Below are positions 8,930 to 21,141 of a stretch of DNA of 64,000 nucleotides, piece after piece. Made by a program: the position numbers and the translations under genes. Under the pieces are notes generated by a model. That model ran no database searches and was not told where the DNA came from. It saw nothing but the letters and a program-made list of their open reading frames with translations. Numbering within the stretch: the stretch's first letter is position 1; each line of letters begins with the position of its first letter. Source of the DNA: Salinibacterium sp. UTAS2018 (GTDB lineage: Bacteria > Actinomycetota > Actinomycetes > Actinomycetales > Microbacteriaceae); the NCBI RefSeq assembly GCF_004118935.1, contig NZ_CP035375.1:2931447-2995446 (forward strand), written 5' to 3'.

Positions 8930-9622
8930 TTATACGAAGAGGTTTGCGCGCTCGAGATCTTCAGCGAAATCGACCTCGATGGCGTAGAGGTCTGAGATGT
9001 CTACGGGCTCAATGAGCAGGTTGTCTTCTTCGATGGCGAGCTCGATGCCGCGTTCGAAGTAGTCCTGGTCGCCGACCTTCTTGAGGTGGCGCAGCAGCGT
9101 GGACTTAGCGTCGCGTGAAATGTAGTTGATGCCGACAGCCTCGCCTAGCCCGCCCTTGACGGTCTTGGAAAGCTCCTTGATGAAGCCCTCAGCGTCGGTC
9201 GTGTACTTGACCTCTTCGTCAGATACCTTCGCGGTGTTGACGCTGACGAATGACTGATCGCGCGCAACCATGGCTGCGGCACGTTCAAGAGCGGTGGGGT
9301 CGAAGACAACGTCGCCGTTCATCCAGAGCACTCCACCAGGAGTGGACGCCTGAAGCGCACGCATGAGGCTCTTCGACGTGTTGGTCTGGTCGTACTGCTC
9401 GTTGTAAACGAACGATGCCTCGGGAAATGCTTCGATGATGTGCTCGAGCTTGTAGCCGACGACGATTGTGACCTTGACGTTGTTGCCGAAGGCGTGGTGG
9501 ATGTTGTCGAACTGCTGCTTCATGATGGTGCGGCCATCGCTGAGCTCAGTCAGTGGCTTCGGAAGCGAGCGGCCCAAACGGCTGCCCATGCCGGCAGCTA
9601 AAATAACGACCTGTGTAGTCAT
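8930..9622 (-). CDS. Sugar-phosphate/alcohol-phosphate nucleotidyltransferase (LicC/TarI-like)
   Basis: 230 aa with the NTP-transferase signature ILAAGMGSRLGRSLPKPL at the N terminus and a metal-binding Asp in WMNGDVVFDP (~108). It makes an NDP- or CDP-activated precursor. Members with this compact form often activate phosphocholine or a polyol phosphate, which would fit the CDP-dependent enzymes nearby, but substrate cannot be read from sequence. ATG at 9622 is preceded by GAGGAG with 7-nt spacing, a strong SD; the reading frame extends upstream but without support. It precedes the exporter genes in the same direction with a 145-nt gap. Confidence 0.86.
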   Translation of the reverse strand: MTTQVVILAAGMGSRLGRSLPKPLTELSDGRTIMKQQFDNIHHAFGNNVKVTIVVGYKLEHIIEAFPEASFVYNEQYDQTNTSKSLMRALQASTPGGVLWMNGDVVFDPTALERAAAMVARDQSFVSVNTAKVSDEEVKYTTDAEGFIKELSKTVKGGLGEAVGINYISRDAKSTLLRHLKKVGDQDYFERGIELAIEEDNLLIEPVDISDLYAIEVDFAEDLERANLFV

Positions 9623-9823
9623 GGTGGTCTCCTCAGTAGTTCTGGGGCTCGGGTTCAAGGTTGATGATTTACCTACTGTTAACCCGAGATTGAAAAATAC
9701 GACACACCTTTGTGCGATAGTCAGGCTAACTGTGTAGGCCGAGAACTCCATAGATTTTTGAGGGTTGTTGCCTATTTGTGATGCAGGCTCATTCTTGAGG
9801 CATCTGATTGGTAGGTTTGGACA

Positions 9824-12042
<2,219 letters not shown>

Positions 12043-12067
<25 letters not shown>

Positions 12068-13614
12068 AACTCACCCTTCTCGCGAATGCGTTTCGTCGGG
12101 GACCGCTCGTAGCATCCGCCATGGGATTGGTGCTGATCTACAGCGCCGTGCTTTTCGTGATCGCCATTACCGCCGTGGCGGACCTGCGTACCACCACGGC
12201 AGAAGTCGCCGGAGCAACCTTGGTGGTCTTCGGCTCCGCTGTGCTCGTCGGGTTCTTGGTGATGCCGCTGGGCTGGAATGCGGATGACGCGCTCGACCCA
12301 CGCAGATTCGCCTACCTGCCACTCAGTCGCCTGACACTCGCTGCCCTCCTTCTCCTCGTCGGTGCGATCAGCATCCCCACGGTGATGCTTGTCGGGCTCA
12401 CGATCGCGCAAATCGTCGCGTGGTCTGGCACCCTAGCCTCCGCGCTAGTCTCTGTGCTTTCAGGGCTGATTGTGATTGGCACGGCGGTCGTGGGAGCTCG
12501 CCTCGCGAGTCTCGTCGCGGCCCGCTATCTCAGCACCCGTCGTTTGCGGGAGAGCTTCGGCATTGTCGCGGTCACTCTCGTTGTGGCATCGCTGCCGATC
12601 GCCGTTATGCTCGCGCTCGCCGACTACCAGTCCCAAGTGTTGCCCGTGATCCGTCGCCTCGCAGCCGCGCTGGAATGGACGCCGCTCGGCGCAGCCTTCA
12701 GTGCCCCGGCGTCAGCGGCAGCGGGGGACACCGGCGATGTTGTCGGCAAACTCGCCATTGCTCTCGGCTTCCTCGCCGTTCTCGCAGCCTGCTGGTACTT
12801 CCTCTTAGGCTTCGTCCTCTCGCGGCCCGAACGCAGCGCTGTCGAAACCTATCGCTCCGGACTGGGATGGTTTCGTCTTATGCCCGCGACTCCGCTGGGG
12901 GCGGTTGCGGCCCGCAGCCTGAGCTACTGGGCTCGGGATGCGCGCTACTTCGTTGCTCTTGCGGCAATCCCCATCATCCCGATCGGAATGGTGGCGGCGC
13001 TGCTCGTCGGCGGCATTGGCGCCGACGTGATCGCCTGGATCCCCGTTCCTGTCATGTGTCTGTTTCTCGGTTGGAGCGCTCACAACGATGTCGCCCACGA
13101 CAACACGGCACTCTGGACTCATGTCTCGGCGCACACGCGCGGCTCGGATGACCGTTGGGGGCGCATCGTGCCCAACCTTCTCGTCGGCATTCCCCTGGCG
13201 GTTATGGGAAGCATCCTCACCGTGGTCATTGTGGGTAATGGCGAGGCGCTTCCCGGTCTGATCGGGCTCAGCCTCTGCGTTCTCTTTGCGGGTCTCGGCG
13301 TCTCCAGCGTGAGTTCGGCGGCCTTCCCCTACGCAGCACCGCTTCCCGGGCATGGGGCCTTCATTCAACCGCAAGCTCTCGTGTCGAACGCGGCCACTGT
13401 GCAGTCCTTCACCTTCGCGCTCTCGACCCTGTTCGCCGTGCCGGTGCTCGCGATCGTGCTGTTCAATCCCTTCACGACCCTTCAGCCGAACTGGGCTGCA
13501 TTCATCGTGGGTGTGCCGCTGGGGCTGCTCGTGCTCGTCATTGGCGTGTACTGGGGCGGCCGCATCATGGTGCGCCGCGGCCCAGAGCTCTTGGCTCTCT
13601 CCTCACAAAACTGA
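12043..13614 (+). CDS. ABC transporter permease, multi-spanning
   Basis: 523 aa, almost entirely hydrophobic, with roughly 12 predicted membrane segments (e.g. GLVLIYSAVLFVIAITAVA and GLLVLVIGVYWGGRIMV). There is a soluble basic N terminus (MVKQFLRLKLTLLANAFR). The start is GTG with GGGAGG as SD, inside the last 25 nt of the ATPase gene, which argues for a stoichiometric ABC exporter. No sequence feature identifies the substrate; the layout resembles the ABC-2 exporters paired with single ATPases in Actinobacteria. Confidence 0.85.
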
Positions 13615-13684
13615 CCAACCCCATCCGAGCCGGGTCAGCAGAATCACAGACACCAGCTCACCGCGACGGAAGTAGAATTGGCCC

Positions 13685-13945
13685 ATGGCTGACACCGACA
13701 TCACAGGCGGCGGAACCGACACTCTCGACCGCGAACTCGAAGAACTGCTCAACCAAGAGCAGGTTGAAGAGGGCGACCACGAGCGCTTCTCGCACTACGC
13801 GCCCAAAAACAAGATTATGGAATCGGCGCTTTCGGGCAAGCCGATTCGCGCCCTCTGCGGCAAGCTCTGGACGCCGGGTCGCGACCCGGAAAAGTTTCCG
13901 GTCTGCCCCACCTGCAAAGAGGTTTACGAAAAGATGAAGGCCTAG
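13685..13945 (+). CDS. DUF3039 domain-containing protein
   Basis: 86 aa, the usual size of this actinobacterial family. The conserved core HERFSHYAPKNKIMESALSG is followed by CGKLW and CPTCKE, giving three cysteines in a zinc-ribbon-like spacing. Function is not known. TAGAAT ends 6 nt before the ATG (13673-13678) with no SD, a leaderless promoter. The stop codon overlaps that of the convergent pncB gene within CTAG. Confidence 0.93.
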   Translation: MADTDITGGGTDTLDRELEELLNQEQVEEGDHERFSHYAPKNKIMESALSGKPIRALCGKLWTPGRDPEKFPVCPTCKEVYEKMKA

Positions 13946-15234
13946 CGATAGACCGTGGGCAACACGGGCTCACCGCGGGAAAGCCGAAAGGCTGTCTGCG
14001 GTAGCTCGGCCATCGCTTGCTCGCGGTGGTCTCGGGCGGCTGTCGTTCCGCTGGCACCGAGCCACTGAGCATCCGCCGCTCCCGCCGTCATGAGCGGAAC
14101 GTTCAGTTCGCGGCCCTCGACCTCGGGCCGAGCATCCTGAGTTTGAAAAATCAGCTCGGATGTCGCAACACCGTTCTGCATCGTACGAATCGCCGCCTTG
14201 TGGCCGCCTACCGTCGCCTTGGCAGCGGACTTTTTGGCGACCGAAACCCACTCGCCCGCGTCGTTGTGATGGGCAACGAGCTTGTAGACCATGCCGGCGG
14301 CCGGGTGGCCGGAACCGGTGACGACCGAGGTTCCGACGCCGAAGGAATCAACGGGAGCGGCGCGTAACGCAGCGATCGCGTGCTCATCGAGATCGTTCGT
14401 GACGGTGATGCGAGTCTTAGTGGCGCCGAGCGAATCGAGCTGAGCGCGAACCGACGCGACCTGGGTGGCCAAGTCGCCGGAGTCGATGCGCACGGCGCCG
14501 AGCTCGGTGCCGGCAACCTTGACGGCAAGCGCGACGGCGTTCTCAACGTCGTAGGTGTCGACGAGCAGCGTTGTCGAGGGGCCGAGAGCAGCGACCTGCG
14601 CCTGGAACGCTTCTTCTTCGGTGTCGTGGAGCAGCGTGAACGAGTGTGCGGCGGTGCCCATCGTCGGCACGCCCCAACTGCGGCCCGCCTCGAGGTTGCT
14701 GGTGGCGCTGAAGCCTGCGATGTACGCGGCGCGAGCGGATGCCACGGCCGAGCGTTCGCCCGTGCGGCGTGATCCCATCTCAGCGAGGGGTCGCGCGTCG
14801 GCGGCAGACACCATGCGGGCAGCGGCGGAGGCCACAGCCGAGTCGTAATTCAGCACACTGAGGGCCACAGTCTCGAGCAAGACAGCCTCGGCAAACGATC
14901 CCTCGACGGTGAGCAGAGGGGAGCCGGGGAAGTACGCGTCGCCTTCGCGATACCCACTGATGTCGCCCGTGAAGCGATAGTTGGCGAGCCATTCGATTGT
15001 CGCGGGACTCACGATCGCGTTGCGCGAGAGGAAGCTCAGTTCGTCGTCGCCAAAGCGGAACTCTGCAATCAGCTCGAGCAGGCGCCCCGTGCCGGCGACA
15101 ATGCCGTAACGGCGGCTGTCGGGCAGGCGACGGGCGAACACTTCGAACACGCACTGGCGTTCGTGGCGGCCACTGCCGATAGCGGCGTCGAGCATCGTCA
15201 GCTCGTATTGGTCTGTTAGTAGAGCGGTACTCAC
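13942..15234 (-). CDS. pncB: Nicotinate phosphoribosyltransferase
   Basis: Converts nicotinate and PRPP to nicotinate mononucleotide with ATP hydrolysis, the first step of the Preiss-Handler salvage route to NAD. 430 aa. Visible landmarks: N-terminal [11 protein letters not shown], the [12 protein letters not shown] block with the regulatory phospho-histidine, [15 protein letters not shown] (PRPP-binding) and [10 protein letters not shown]. It starts at GTG, with TACGCT ending 6 nt upstream and no SD, so the transcript is probably leaderless. It is divergent from murI across 72 nt. Confidence 0.95.
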   Translation of the reverse strand: MSTALLTDQYELTMLDAAIGSGRHERQCVFEVFARRLPDSRRYGIVAGTGRLLELIAEFRFGDDELSFLSRNAIVSPATIEWLANYRFTGDISGYREGDAYFPGSPLLTVEGSFAEAVLLETVALSVLNYDSAVASAAARMVSAADARPLAEMGSRRTGERSAVASARAAYIAGFSATSNLEAGRSWGVPTMGTAAHSFTLLHDTEEEAFQAQVAALGPSTTLLVDTYDVENAVALAVKVAGTELGAVRIDSGDLATQVASVRAQLDSLGATKTRITVTNDLDEHAIAALRAAPVDSFGVGTSVVTGSGHPAAGMVYKLVAHHNDAGEWVSVAKKSAAKATVGGHKAAIRTMQNGVATSELIFQTQDARPEVEGRELNVPLMTAGAADAQWLGASGTTAARDHREQAMAELPQTAFRLSRGEPVLPTVYR

Positions 15235-15240
15235 CTGACC

Positions 15241-15299
15241 AGCGTACGCGACCGTCGCTCAATGCTGGCGGGGAGTGTTCGGGCATCCACCACTACGAT
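15241..15299. promoter_or_regulatory. Back-to-back leaderless promoters of pncB and murI
   Basis: On the minus strand TACGCT (15241-15246) stands 6 nt before the pncB GTG. On the plus strand TACGAT (15294-15299) stands 7 nt before the murI GTG. Neither gene has an SD at a workable distance. The two -10 boxes are ~50 bp apart, so the -35 regions overlap and the promoters may compete. Confidence 0.6.
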
Positions 15300-15306
15300 T
15301 GAAGGC

Positions 15307-16143
15307 GTGACTGATGCACCCATTGGCGTTTTCGATTCCGGAGTCGGCGGCCTCACCGTTGCCCGCGCCATCATCGACCAGTTGCCGCACGAATCCATCA
15401 CCTATGTGGGCGACACTCTTCACTCGCCCTACGGTCCTAAGCCCATCGCGGATGTACGTCGCTATGCGCTCGAAGTGATGGACCGCCTCGTTGACGATGG
15501 CGTGAAGCTGCTCGTGATCGCGTGCAACACGGCCTCGGCTGCGATGCTGCGGGATGCTCGTGAGCGCTACACCGAGGCGTACGGCATCGAGGTGGTCGAA
15601 GTTATCCAGCCCGCTACGAGGGCGGCAGTTAGCCAGACCCGCAATCGTCGCGTCGGAGTGATCGGTACGACCGGCACCGTCAAATCGCGAGCCTACGAAG
15701 ATGCCTTCGCTGCGGCATCCGACATTCAATTGTTCACGCAGGCCTGTCCGCGTTTTGTCGAATTTGTTGAAGCCGGTATCACTACCGGCCCCGAAGTTTT
15801 GGCGGTCGCCGAGGAGTATCTGGCGCCGCTCAAAGCCGCTGATGTCGATACTCTCGTGCTCGGCTGCACTCACTACCCGCACATCTCTGCGGCGATTCAG
15901 TACGTGATGGGTCGCGAAGTGACGCTCGTGTCGAGTGCTGAGGAGACCGCGTACGACGTGTACAGCACGCTTGTGGCCCACAACCTGCTGCGCGATTCGA
16001 CTGAACCCGCTCGCCATACCTTTGAGGCCACCGGGCCAGACAAGCTCGGTTTCACTCGCCTCGCTTCACGTTTTATGGGGCCCAATATTGTGCGCGTCGA
16101 GACCTTCGACACCGGCGTAATTAACCTCCCCATTCTCGATTAG
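15307..16143 (+). CDS. murI: Glutamate racemase
   Basis: Makes D-glutamate for peptidoglycan. 278 aa from GTG 15307 ([16 protein letters not shown]). The first catalytic cysteine lies in [11 protein letters not shown] and the second in [10 protein letters not shown]; the substrate-binding [10 protein letters not shown] and DTLHSPYG blocks are present. A longer frame back to 15262 has no coding character, and the leaderless -10 box supports the shorter form. A small hairpin (CCACCG-ccc-CGGTGG, 16157-16171) follows the stop. Confidence 0.95.
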   Translation: MTDAPIGVFDSGVGGLTVARAIIDQLPHESITYVGDTLHSPYGPKPIADVRRYALEVMDRLVDDGVKLLVIACNTASAAMLRDARERYTEAYGIEVVEVIQPATRAAVSQTRNRRVGVIGTTGTVKSRAYEDAFAAASDIQLFTQACPRFVEFVEAGITTGPEVLAVAEEYLAPLKAADVDTLVLGCTHYPHISAAIQYVMGREVTLVSSAEETAYDVYSTLVAHNLLRDSTEPARHTFEATGPDKLGFTRLASRFMGPNIVRVETFDTGVINLPILD

Positions 16144-16231
16144 CGATGCGGATGCTCCACCGCCCCGGTGGCAAGCAACCCGTGATCGCGCCCACCCCAC
16201 ACCCCAGATTTCACCGATAGAGAGAAGACAG

Positions 16232-16987
16232 ATGTCACGTCACGACGGCCGCGAAAACAACGAACTGCGCAAGGTCACGATCGAGCGCGGGTGGAGCGAC
16301 CAAGCTGAAGGTTCCGCCCTGATCTCGTTCGGTAAGACCAAGGTGCTGTGCACGGCATCCTTCACGAACGGCGTTCCACGCTGGATGGCAGGCAAGGGCA
16401 AGGGCTGGGTTACAGCCGAGTACTCGATGCTTCCCCGCAGCACGAACAGCCGCATGGACCGCGAAGCCGTCAAGGGCAAGGTCGGCGGCCGTACACACGA
16501 GATCTCCCGCCTCATCGGTCGCAGCCTGCGCGCTGTCGTCGACATGAAGGCGCTGGGCGAGAACACGATCGTGATCGACTGTGACGTTCTCCAGGCTGAC
16601 GGCGGAACCCGCACGGCTGCGATCACGGGCGCTTACGTTGCTCTGGCCGACGCCATCGAGTGGGGCCGCGAGAAGAAGTTCATCGGCAAGAACTCGAAGG
16701 CTCTCTTCGACTCGCTCGCTGCCGTGAGCGTCGGAATCATCGACGGCGAGCCTATGCTCGACCTCGCCTACGTTGAAGATGTTCGCGCCGAGACCGACAT
16801 GAACGTTGTCGTCACCGGCCGCGGTCTCTTCGTGGAGGTTCAGGGCACCGCGGAAGGTGCCCCCTTCGACCGCCGCGAACTTGACTCCCTGCTCGACCTT
16901 GCCCTCGGCGGGGCAGTAGACCTCACCGCGCTTCAGGTCGCCTCGCTCGCTGAAGGCGCTCCGGGCTCCGCGGCAGCAGCCAACTAG
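16232..16987 (+). CDS. rph: Ribonuclease PH
   Basis: Phosphate-dependent 3'-5' exonuclease that trims tRNA 3' ends. 251 aa with [14 protein letters not shown], the catalytic-site Rxx[18 protein letters not shown] block and [18 protein letters not shown], all signatures of the family. The SD AGAGAAG precedes ATG by 5 nt. rdgB follows after 4 nt, a common actinobacterial pairing. Confidence 0.97.
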   Translation: MSRHDGRENNELRKVTIERGWSDQAEGSALISFGKTKVLCTASFTNGVPRWMAGKGKGWVTAEYSMLPRSTNSRMDREAVKGKVGGRTHEISRLIGRSLRAVVDMKALGENTIVIDCDVLQADGGTRTAAITGAYVALADAIEWGREKKFIGKNSKALFDSLAAVSVGIIDGEPMLDLAYVEDVRAETDMNVVVTGRGLFVEVQGTAEGAPFDRRELDSLLDLALGGAVDLTALQVASLAEGAPGSAAAAN

Positions 16988-16991
16988 CCTC

Positions 16992-17588
16992 ATGCGCATC
17001 GTTCTCGCCACCCACAACGCTCACAAAGTCGCCGAGCTGCGCCGGATTCTCGGCCCGGCTCTCGATGGACTTGAGCTCGTTGCCTACGACGGGCCCGAGC
17101 CCGTCGAAGACGGCGACACGTTCCAGGCCAACGCGCTCATCAAAGCGCGGGCTGCCGCCGCCCACACTGGGTTGCCCGCGCTGGCAGACGACTCCGGAAT
17201 CTGCGTTGATGCGCTGGGCGGTGCCCCCGGCATCCACTCGGCTCGGTATGCGGGAACGCGAAATGACACAGACAACCTCCAGCTGCTGCTGTCGAACATG
17301 GAAGGTGTGGATGACCGCGCCGCCCAGTTCGCGTGCGCTGCCGCGTTTGTGATTCCTGGCGATCAGTCGCGCGAGTTCGTGGAACTCGCGCTCTGGCCGG
17401 GAACCGTGGCGCGCGAACGCAGCGGCTCCGAAGGCTTTGGCTACGACCCCATTTTCTGCCCCGACGGTCAACCCGGAACCTCCGCAGATCTCACTTCAGA
17501 CCAGAAGGATGCCCTTAGCCACCGAGCGCAAGCTTTCGCGGCGATCATGCCGGTAGTGCGTGATCAACTGCTCGGCGACGAGCAGTAA
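16992..17588 (+). CDS. rdgB: Non-canonical purine NTP pyrophosphatase (RdgB/HAM1)
   Basis: Hydrolyses dITP, ITP and XTP to monophosphates and so keeps deaminated purines out of nucleic acids. 198 aa with N-terminal VLATHNAHKVAEL, the ADDSGICVDALGGAPGIHSARYAG active-site block and GSEGFGYDPIFCPDG. Four nucleotides after rph, so probably one transcript. Confidence 0.96.
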   Translation: MRIVLATHNAHKVAELRRILGPALDGLELVAYDGPEPVEDGDTFQANALIKARAAAAHTGLPALADDSGICVDALGGAPGIHSARYAGTRNDTDNLQLLLSNMEGVDDRAAQFACAAAFVIPGDQSREFVELALWPGTVARERSGSEGFGYDPIFCPDGQPGTSADLTSDQKDALSHRAQAFAAIMPVVRDQLLGDEQ

Positions 17589-17634
17589 CAGGTCAACGGT
17601 CGAGCGAAGCAGCGCAACAACGTAGGGTTGAGGC

Positions 17635-18180
17635 GTGTCTGAACATGATGATCCCCACGCCGTTGACCTTGCTCTTCCTATCGCAGCCCGCATCGCGGCT
17701 GCCAGCGAGCGGCACGGCGAAGACACCGTAGTCGAGCGCGCCGTCTCTCTCATCGAGGGCAACAACGAGGGCAAAGAGTTCTTGCTCGTCGTCGGTGGCG
17801 AGCACGCTCAGGGCATCCTCGATGGTGCTCCGGTGCTGTACTGGCCCGAACTATGGGGAACCCGTGCGCTCTTGCACGCCTGGAACGACAAAGCTGCGGA
17901 TGCCGTACGCGCCGCTCTCAGCAACCAAGCGTGGCGTGTGCGCGAGATGGCAACGCGAGTCGTTGCTACTCGTCGCGTTGACGCTCACGACGAACTTGCG
18001 GCGCTCCTGGAGGACGACACCGCTCGTGTTCGCGCCTCCGCGGCTCGCGCGCTTGGCACCGTCGGATCCCTCGACGACGTCGAGGCGATTTCGGCCCTCG
18101 TCAAGGATGAAGACATTGAGGTGCGTCGAGCTGCTCAGCAGGCCGTCGCCGCTATTCGCAAGCGTTCGCCGAAGCAGTAA
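17635..18180 (+). CDS. HEAT-repeat domain protein
   Basis: 181 aa. The C-terminal half (residues ~85-175) contains HEAT/PBS-lyase-type helical repeats: VRAALSNQAWRVREMATRVVA, LAALLEDDTARVRASAARAL and ISALVKDEDIEVRRAAQQAV. Such repeats bind proteins. No catalytic motif is seen in the N-terminal half. The GTG start follows TAGGGT by 6 nt with no SD (leaderless). It has its own promoter despite lying 46 nt after rdgB. Confidence 0.88.
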   Translation: MSEHDDPHAVDLALPIAARIAAASERHGEDTVVERAVSLIEGNNEGKEFLLVVGGEHAQGILDGAPVLYWPELWGTRALLHAWNDKAADAVRAALSNQAWRVREMATRVVATRRVDAHDELAALLEDDTARVRASAARALGTVGSLDDVEAISALVKDEDIEVRRAAQQAVAAIRKRSPKQ

Positions 18181-18224
18181 CCCGCGCCTACGCCGTAGCG
18201 AACGCCGACCATCCGACCTCGTCG

Positions 18225-18962
18225 TTAGTCGTCGAGATTCTGGTCGAAGTCTTTGGGGTGCAGGGCGAGAGCCTCGGCCTCATCATCGTCGAGTGTGTCT
18301 GGCTGGCCAGCTTCGCGTGCCTTTTTTGCTTTGTGCGATGAGCGGAAGTAGTGGAATGCTGTCGGCAACACCGTGAGGGTTACGGCGGCGAGCAAAATGA
18401 GGTCGATGTATTCGACGATGAAGTCGCTGAGCCACGGGATATAGCCCAACAGGTACCCGCCAAAGGTGAGCCCGGAACCCCACGTGAGAGCGCCGATCGC
18501 GTTATAGAGCGAGTACTTGCGGTAGTCCATGTGGCCGACACCCGCGGCGACTGGGGCGAACGTTCGTACGATCGGAACAAAGCGAGCCAGAATGACGGCG
18601 GCGCCACCGAAGCGGGCGAAGAAGGCGTTGGTGCGTCGCACATTCTCGACGCTGAAGAGCCCGGTCTCTTTGCGTTCGAATACTTTGGGGCCCAGCTTGT
18701 GCCCAATGAGATAGCCGACTTCTCCACCGAGGAAAGCGGCAAGACTGATGGCCAAACAGACCCACCAGATGTCGAACTCGATCACGCCGGCGAAGGTGAG
18801 CACGCCGGTGATGAGCAGCAGGGTGTCACCGGGCAAAAAGAAGCCGACCAGTAATCCGGTCTCGGAGAAGACGATGAGGGCAACGCCCAGCAGCGCGAAC
18901 GCCCCGAAACCGTTGATGAGGTTTTGGGGATCGAGCCACGGGATGAGGGCTGTGCCTACCAA
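18225..18962 (-). CDS. DedA family (VTT/SNARE-associated) membrane protein
   Basis: 245 aa with the DedA pattern: SETGLLVGFFLPGDTLLLITG, a GGEVGYLIGHKLG segment, RFVPIVRTFAPVAAGVGHMDY (conserved Arg/Pro re-entrant motif) and a C-terminal pair of membrane segments, ending in an acidic tail. Family members act in lipid carrier and membrane homeostasis. The start is TTG at 18962, with GGAG seven nt upstream. Divergent from the HxlR gene. Confidence 0.9.
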   Translation of the reverse strand: MVGTALIPWLDPQNLINGFGAFALLGVALIVFSETGLLVGFFLPGDTLLLITGVLTFAGVIEFDIWWVCLAISLAAFLGGEVGYLIGHKLGPKVFERKETGLFSVENVRRTNAFFARFGGAAVILARFVPIVRTFAPVAAGVGHMDYRKYSLYNAIGALTWGSGLTFGGYLLGYIPWLSDFIVEYIDLILLAAVTLTVLPTAFHYFRSSHKAKKAREAGQPDTLDDDEAEALALHPKDFDQNLDD

Positions 18963-19129
18963 GGGTTGTCTCCAGAATCGTCGGCTAGGTGCGCGTAGTC
19001 GGCGACAGTAGCTATGTACCTCACAGAGTAACGGGTGCTGAGGGGGCTTCGCTGTGGGGGATACCCCCGGTTCTGGCCGAAATCGTGACGGGTTGCTATC
19101 GTTGGGGAAGCAACTATCGAAAGGGCGCT

Positions 19130-19519
19130 ATGAATCTCGATCAGAGCCATGAACACGATCACATTCATGTCGGGAATGTTTTTTCGGCCACCTGCCCGTG
19201 CCGCGATCTGCTGGATGTCGTTGCCAGCAAATGGTCGGCGCTTGCTATCGGCGCGCTGCTGGGCGGCCGGATGCGCTTCGGGGAGCTGCAGCGCCATCTG
19301 GATGGCATCTCACCCAAGGTGCTCACGAGCACTCTTCGCCGGCTTGAAGACTACGGAATCGTCGATCGTGAAGTGTTTGCCGAGGTTCCCTTGCGTGTGG
19401 AGTACACCTTGACGGCGCTCGGGCGAGATGCGGGAGTTCCGCTGGAAGCCCTGCGGGTATGGGCCGAGTCTCAACTCGAGCATGCCCAACGCACTGAGGC
19501 CGCCCGCGCTCTCGCCTAG
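19130..19519 (+). CDS. HxlR family winged-helix transcriptional regulator
   Basis: 129 aa. The HxlR core begins at CPCRDLLDVVASKWSALAIGALLGG, followed by the recognition-helix region RFGELQRHLDGISPKVLTSTLRRLEDYGIVDREV and the wing VPLRVEYTLTALGR. The CPC motif is of interest because some HxlR proteins sense aldehydes or electrophiles through N-terminal cysteines. ATG 19130 has GAAAGGG as SD; the longer frame from 18989 is not supported. The 150 nt after the stop hold repeated GGTAAG boxes in front of the oxidoreductase gene, its likely target. Confidence 0.9.
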   Translation: MNLDQSHEHDHIHVGNVFSATCPCRDLLDVVASKWSALAIGALLGGRMRFGELQRHLDGISPKVLTSTLRRLEDYGIVDREVFAEVPLRVEYTLTALGRDAGVPLEALRVWAESQLEHAQRTEAARALA

Positions 19520-19544
19520 CGGGCCCCTGCGGCGCAATCTTCCG

Positions 19545-19586
19545 GGGGTAAGGTGCCGCAGGTCGCTTACCTCGGGGTAAGTTGCC
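19545..19586. promoter_or_regulatory. Repeated GGTAAG boxes, candidate HxlR operator
   Basis: GGGGTAAGGTGCC (19545-19557) is repeated as GGGGTAAGTTGCC (19574-19586), 29 bp apart. Between them, CTTACC (19566-19571) forms an inverted pair with GGTAAG (19547-19552). The cluster lies 72-113 nt before the oxidoreductase start. Binding by the adjacent regulator is inference. Confidence 0.5.
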
Positions 19587-19657
19587 TCCCTTGCGGGTCA
19601 CCAGTGGGGCGGGTTTAGCGTGAAGTTCGCACGTTAGCGATCACGCAAAGGACCCCA

Positions 19658-20719
19658 GTGAACACCCCAGCTCCCTCCCGCTTCAGCATTGGATCAGCAG
19701 CGCCCGCCGTCGTCACTCGCGGTGGCGGATCGATTGAGGCCGAGGGAAGCCTGGTCGACACCGAACTGACCATTGACGCTACAGCCGGTCACGACATCCT
19801 CGTCGAAGTAGTTGCCGTTTCGGTCAACCCCGTCGACGTGAAGGTGCGCGCTGGCGGAGAGATCGCTGATCGAGTTATCGGATGGGACGCGTCGGGTGTC
19901 GTAGCCGCTGTCGGCCCTGAGGTCACTCTCTTTCAGCCGGGCGACGAGGTCTGGTACGCCGGAGATATCACTCGCCCCGGCACCTACTCGCGCCTGCACC
20001 ATGTCGATGAGCGCATCGTGGGTCGCAAGCCGTCGAGCTTGACGCATGCCGAGGCTGCAGCGATGCCGCTCACGACCATCACGGCCTACGAGGCGCTCTT
20101 TCACAAGCTCAAGCTCAGTAAGGACAGCTCGGGGACCCTGTTGGTTCTGGGAGCTGCTGGGGGAGTGGGTTCGGTGCTCATTCAGCTCGCCAAGAAGCTC
20201 ACGGGCGTTCGGGTAATCGCCACCGCGTCACGCGACGAAACCAGCGCGTGGGTGACTGGGCTGGGCGCGGATGCGGTTGTCGACCACCGCGGCGACCTTG
20301 CGGCCAACGTCGCAGCTGTCGCCCCCGAAGGCGTGGACTGGGTGTTCACCTCGCAGACCGGCACGAACCTGCCCGCGATAGTCGAGCTCATCAAGCCGTT
20401 CGGCGAGATCGTTGCCATTGACGACGAGGCGGGGCTCGACCTGCTCTCGCTCAAAGGCAAGGCGCTCAGCTGGCACTGGGAACTCATGTTCACTCGCTCC
20501 GCTCAGCACACCGCCGACATGGTGCTGCAGCATGAGCTTCTGAACGAGGTGGCTGACCTCGTGGATGCCGGCGAAATTCGTACGACTCTCACCCGCACTT
20601 TCAGCCCGCTGAATGCTGAACAGCTGCGGGCCGCCCATGCGCTCGTGGAAACGGGGAGCGCCATCGGCAAGACCGTGGTGACGTCAGAAGTCACGGCAGA
20701 AGTGGCACCAGCTAACTAG
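19658..20719 (+). CDS. Zinc-type alcohol dehydrogenase-like / quinone oxidoreductase family protein
   Basis: NAD(P)H-dependent medium-chain dehydrogenase/reductase, 353 aa. GroES-like N-terminal domain (VNPVDVKVRAGGEIADRVIGWD), then the Rossmann domain with LVLGAAGGVGSVLIQLAKK and the NADP-binding region. The C-terminal block KALSWHWELMFTRSAQHTADM is distinctive for the alcohol-dehydrogenase-like family that lacks zinc ligands. SD AAAGGA precedes the GTG start. It follows the HxlR gene in the same direction, a frequent pairing in which the regulator controls a detoxifying reductase. Confidence 0.9.
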   Translation: MNTPAPSRFSIGSAAPAVVTRGGGSIEAEGSLVDTELTIDATAGHDILVEVVAVSVNPVDVKVRAGGEIADRVIGWDASGVVAAVGPEVTLFQPGDEVWYAGDITRPGTYSRLHHVDERIVGRKPSSLTHAEAAAMPLTTITAYEALFHKLKLSKDSSGTLLVLGAAGGVGSVLIQLAKKLTGVRVIATASRDETSAWVTGLGADAVVDHRGDLAANVAAVAPEGVDWVFTSQTGTNLPAIVELIKPFGEIVAIDDEAGLDLLSLKGKALSWHWELMFTRSAQHTADMVLQHELLNEVADLVDAGEIRTTLTRTFSPLNAEQLRAAHALVETGSAIGKTVVTSEVTAEVAPAN

Positions 20720-20836
20720 ACCGGGATCAGGCCTGGAGCAGGCGCACGGGGAGCGAAAGCTCGTCGTGCGCCTTTGTCGTTGCAGCTCAAGCTGCGGGCT
20801 GGTGCTAGTGCGCTTTGTGTTGAAGGCAACGTGTTG

Positions 20837-20918
20837 TGCGGAAGGCGGGACTTGAACCCGCACGCTCGAAAGCACAGGAACCTAAATCCTGCGTGTATAC
20901 CAATTTCACCACTCCCGC
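20837..20918 (-). tRNA. tRNA-Leu (anticodon TAG)
   Basis: Read on the minus strand it starts GCGGGAG and ends CTTCCGC plus discriminator A; the terminal CCA is not encoded. The anticodon stem is CAGGA/TCCTG with loop TTTAGGT, giving TAG. A long variable arm (TGCTTTCGAGCG) marks it as class II, and the T arm is GCGGG-TTCAAGT-CCCGC. TTCGCG-N17-TAAGAT upstream on the minus strand is a plausible promoter. Confidence 0.96.
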
Positions 20919-21141
20919 TGGCCGGTCAATCTTAGCGCGAGATTGGGCAACCGCGAATCACCTATGACGTAGCTTCATTTTTGCTGTGCACGGCCCCGCC
21001 GACCCCGCAATCCTCGTGTTTTAGGGGGCGGAGGGTGTAATTTATGAAGTGTCTTCCCTATGGAGACAACGTCCGCGACTGCGCCTTCCCAGGGCCACCA
21101 AGAGCAACAGCTTGCGCAGCGCACGAAGCAAGGAGAGCGAC

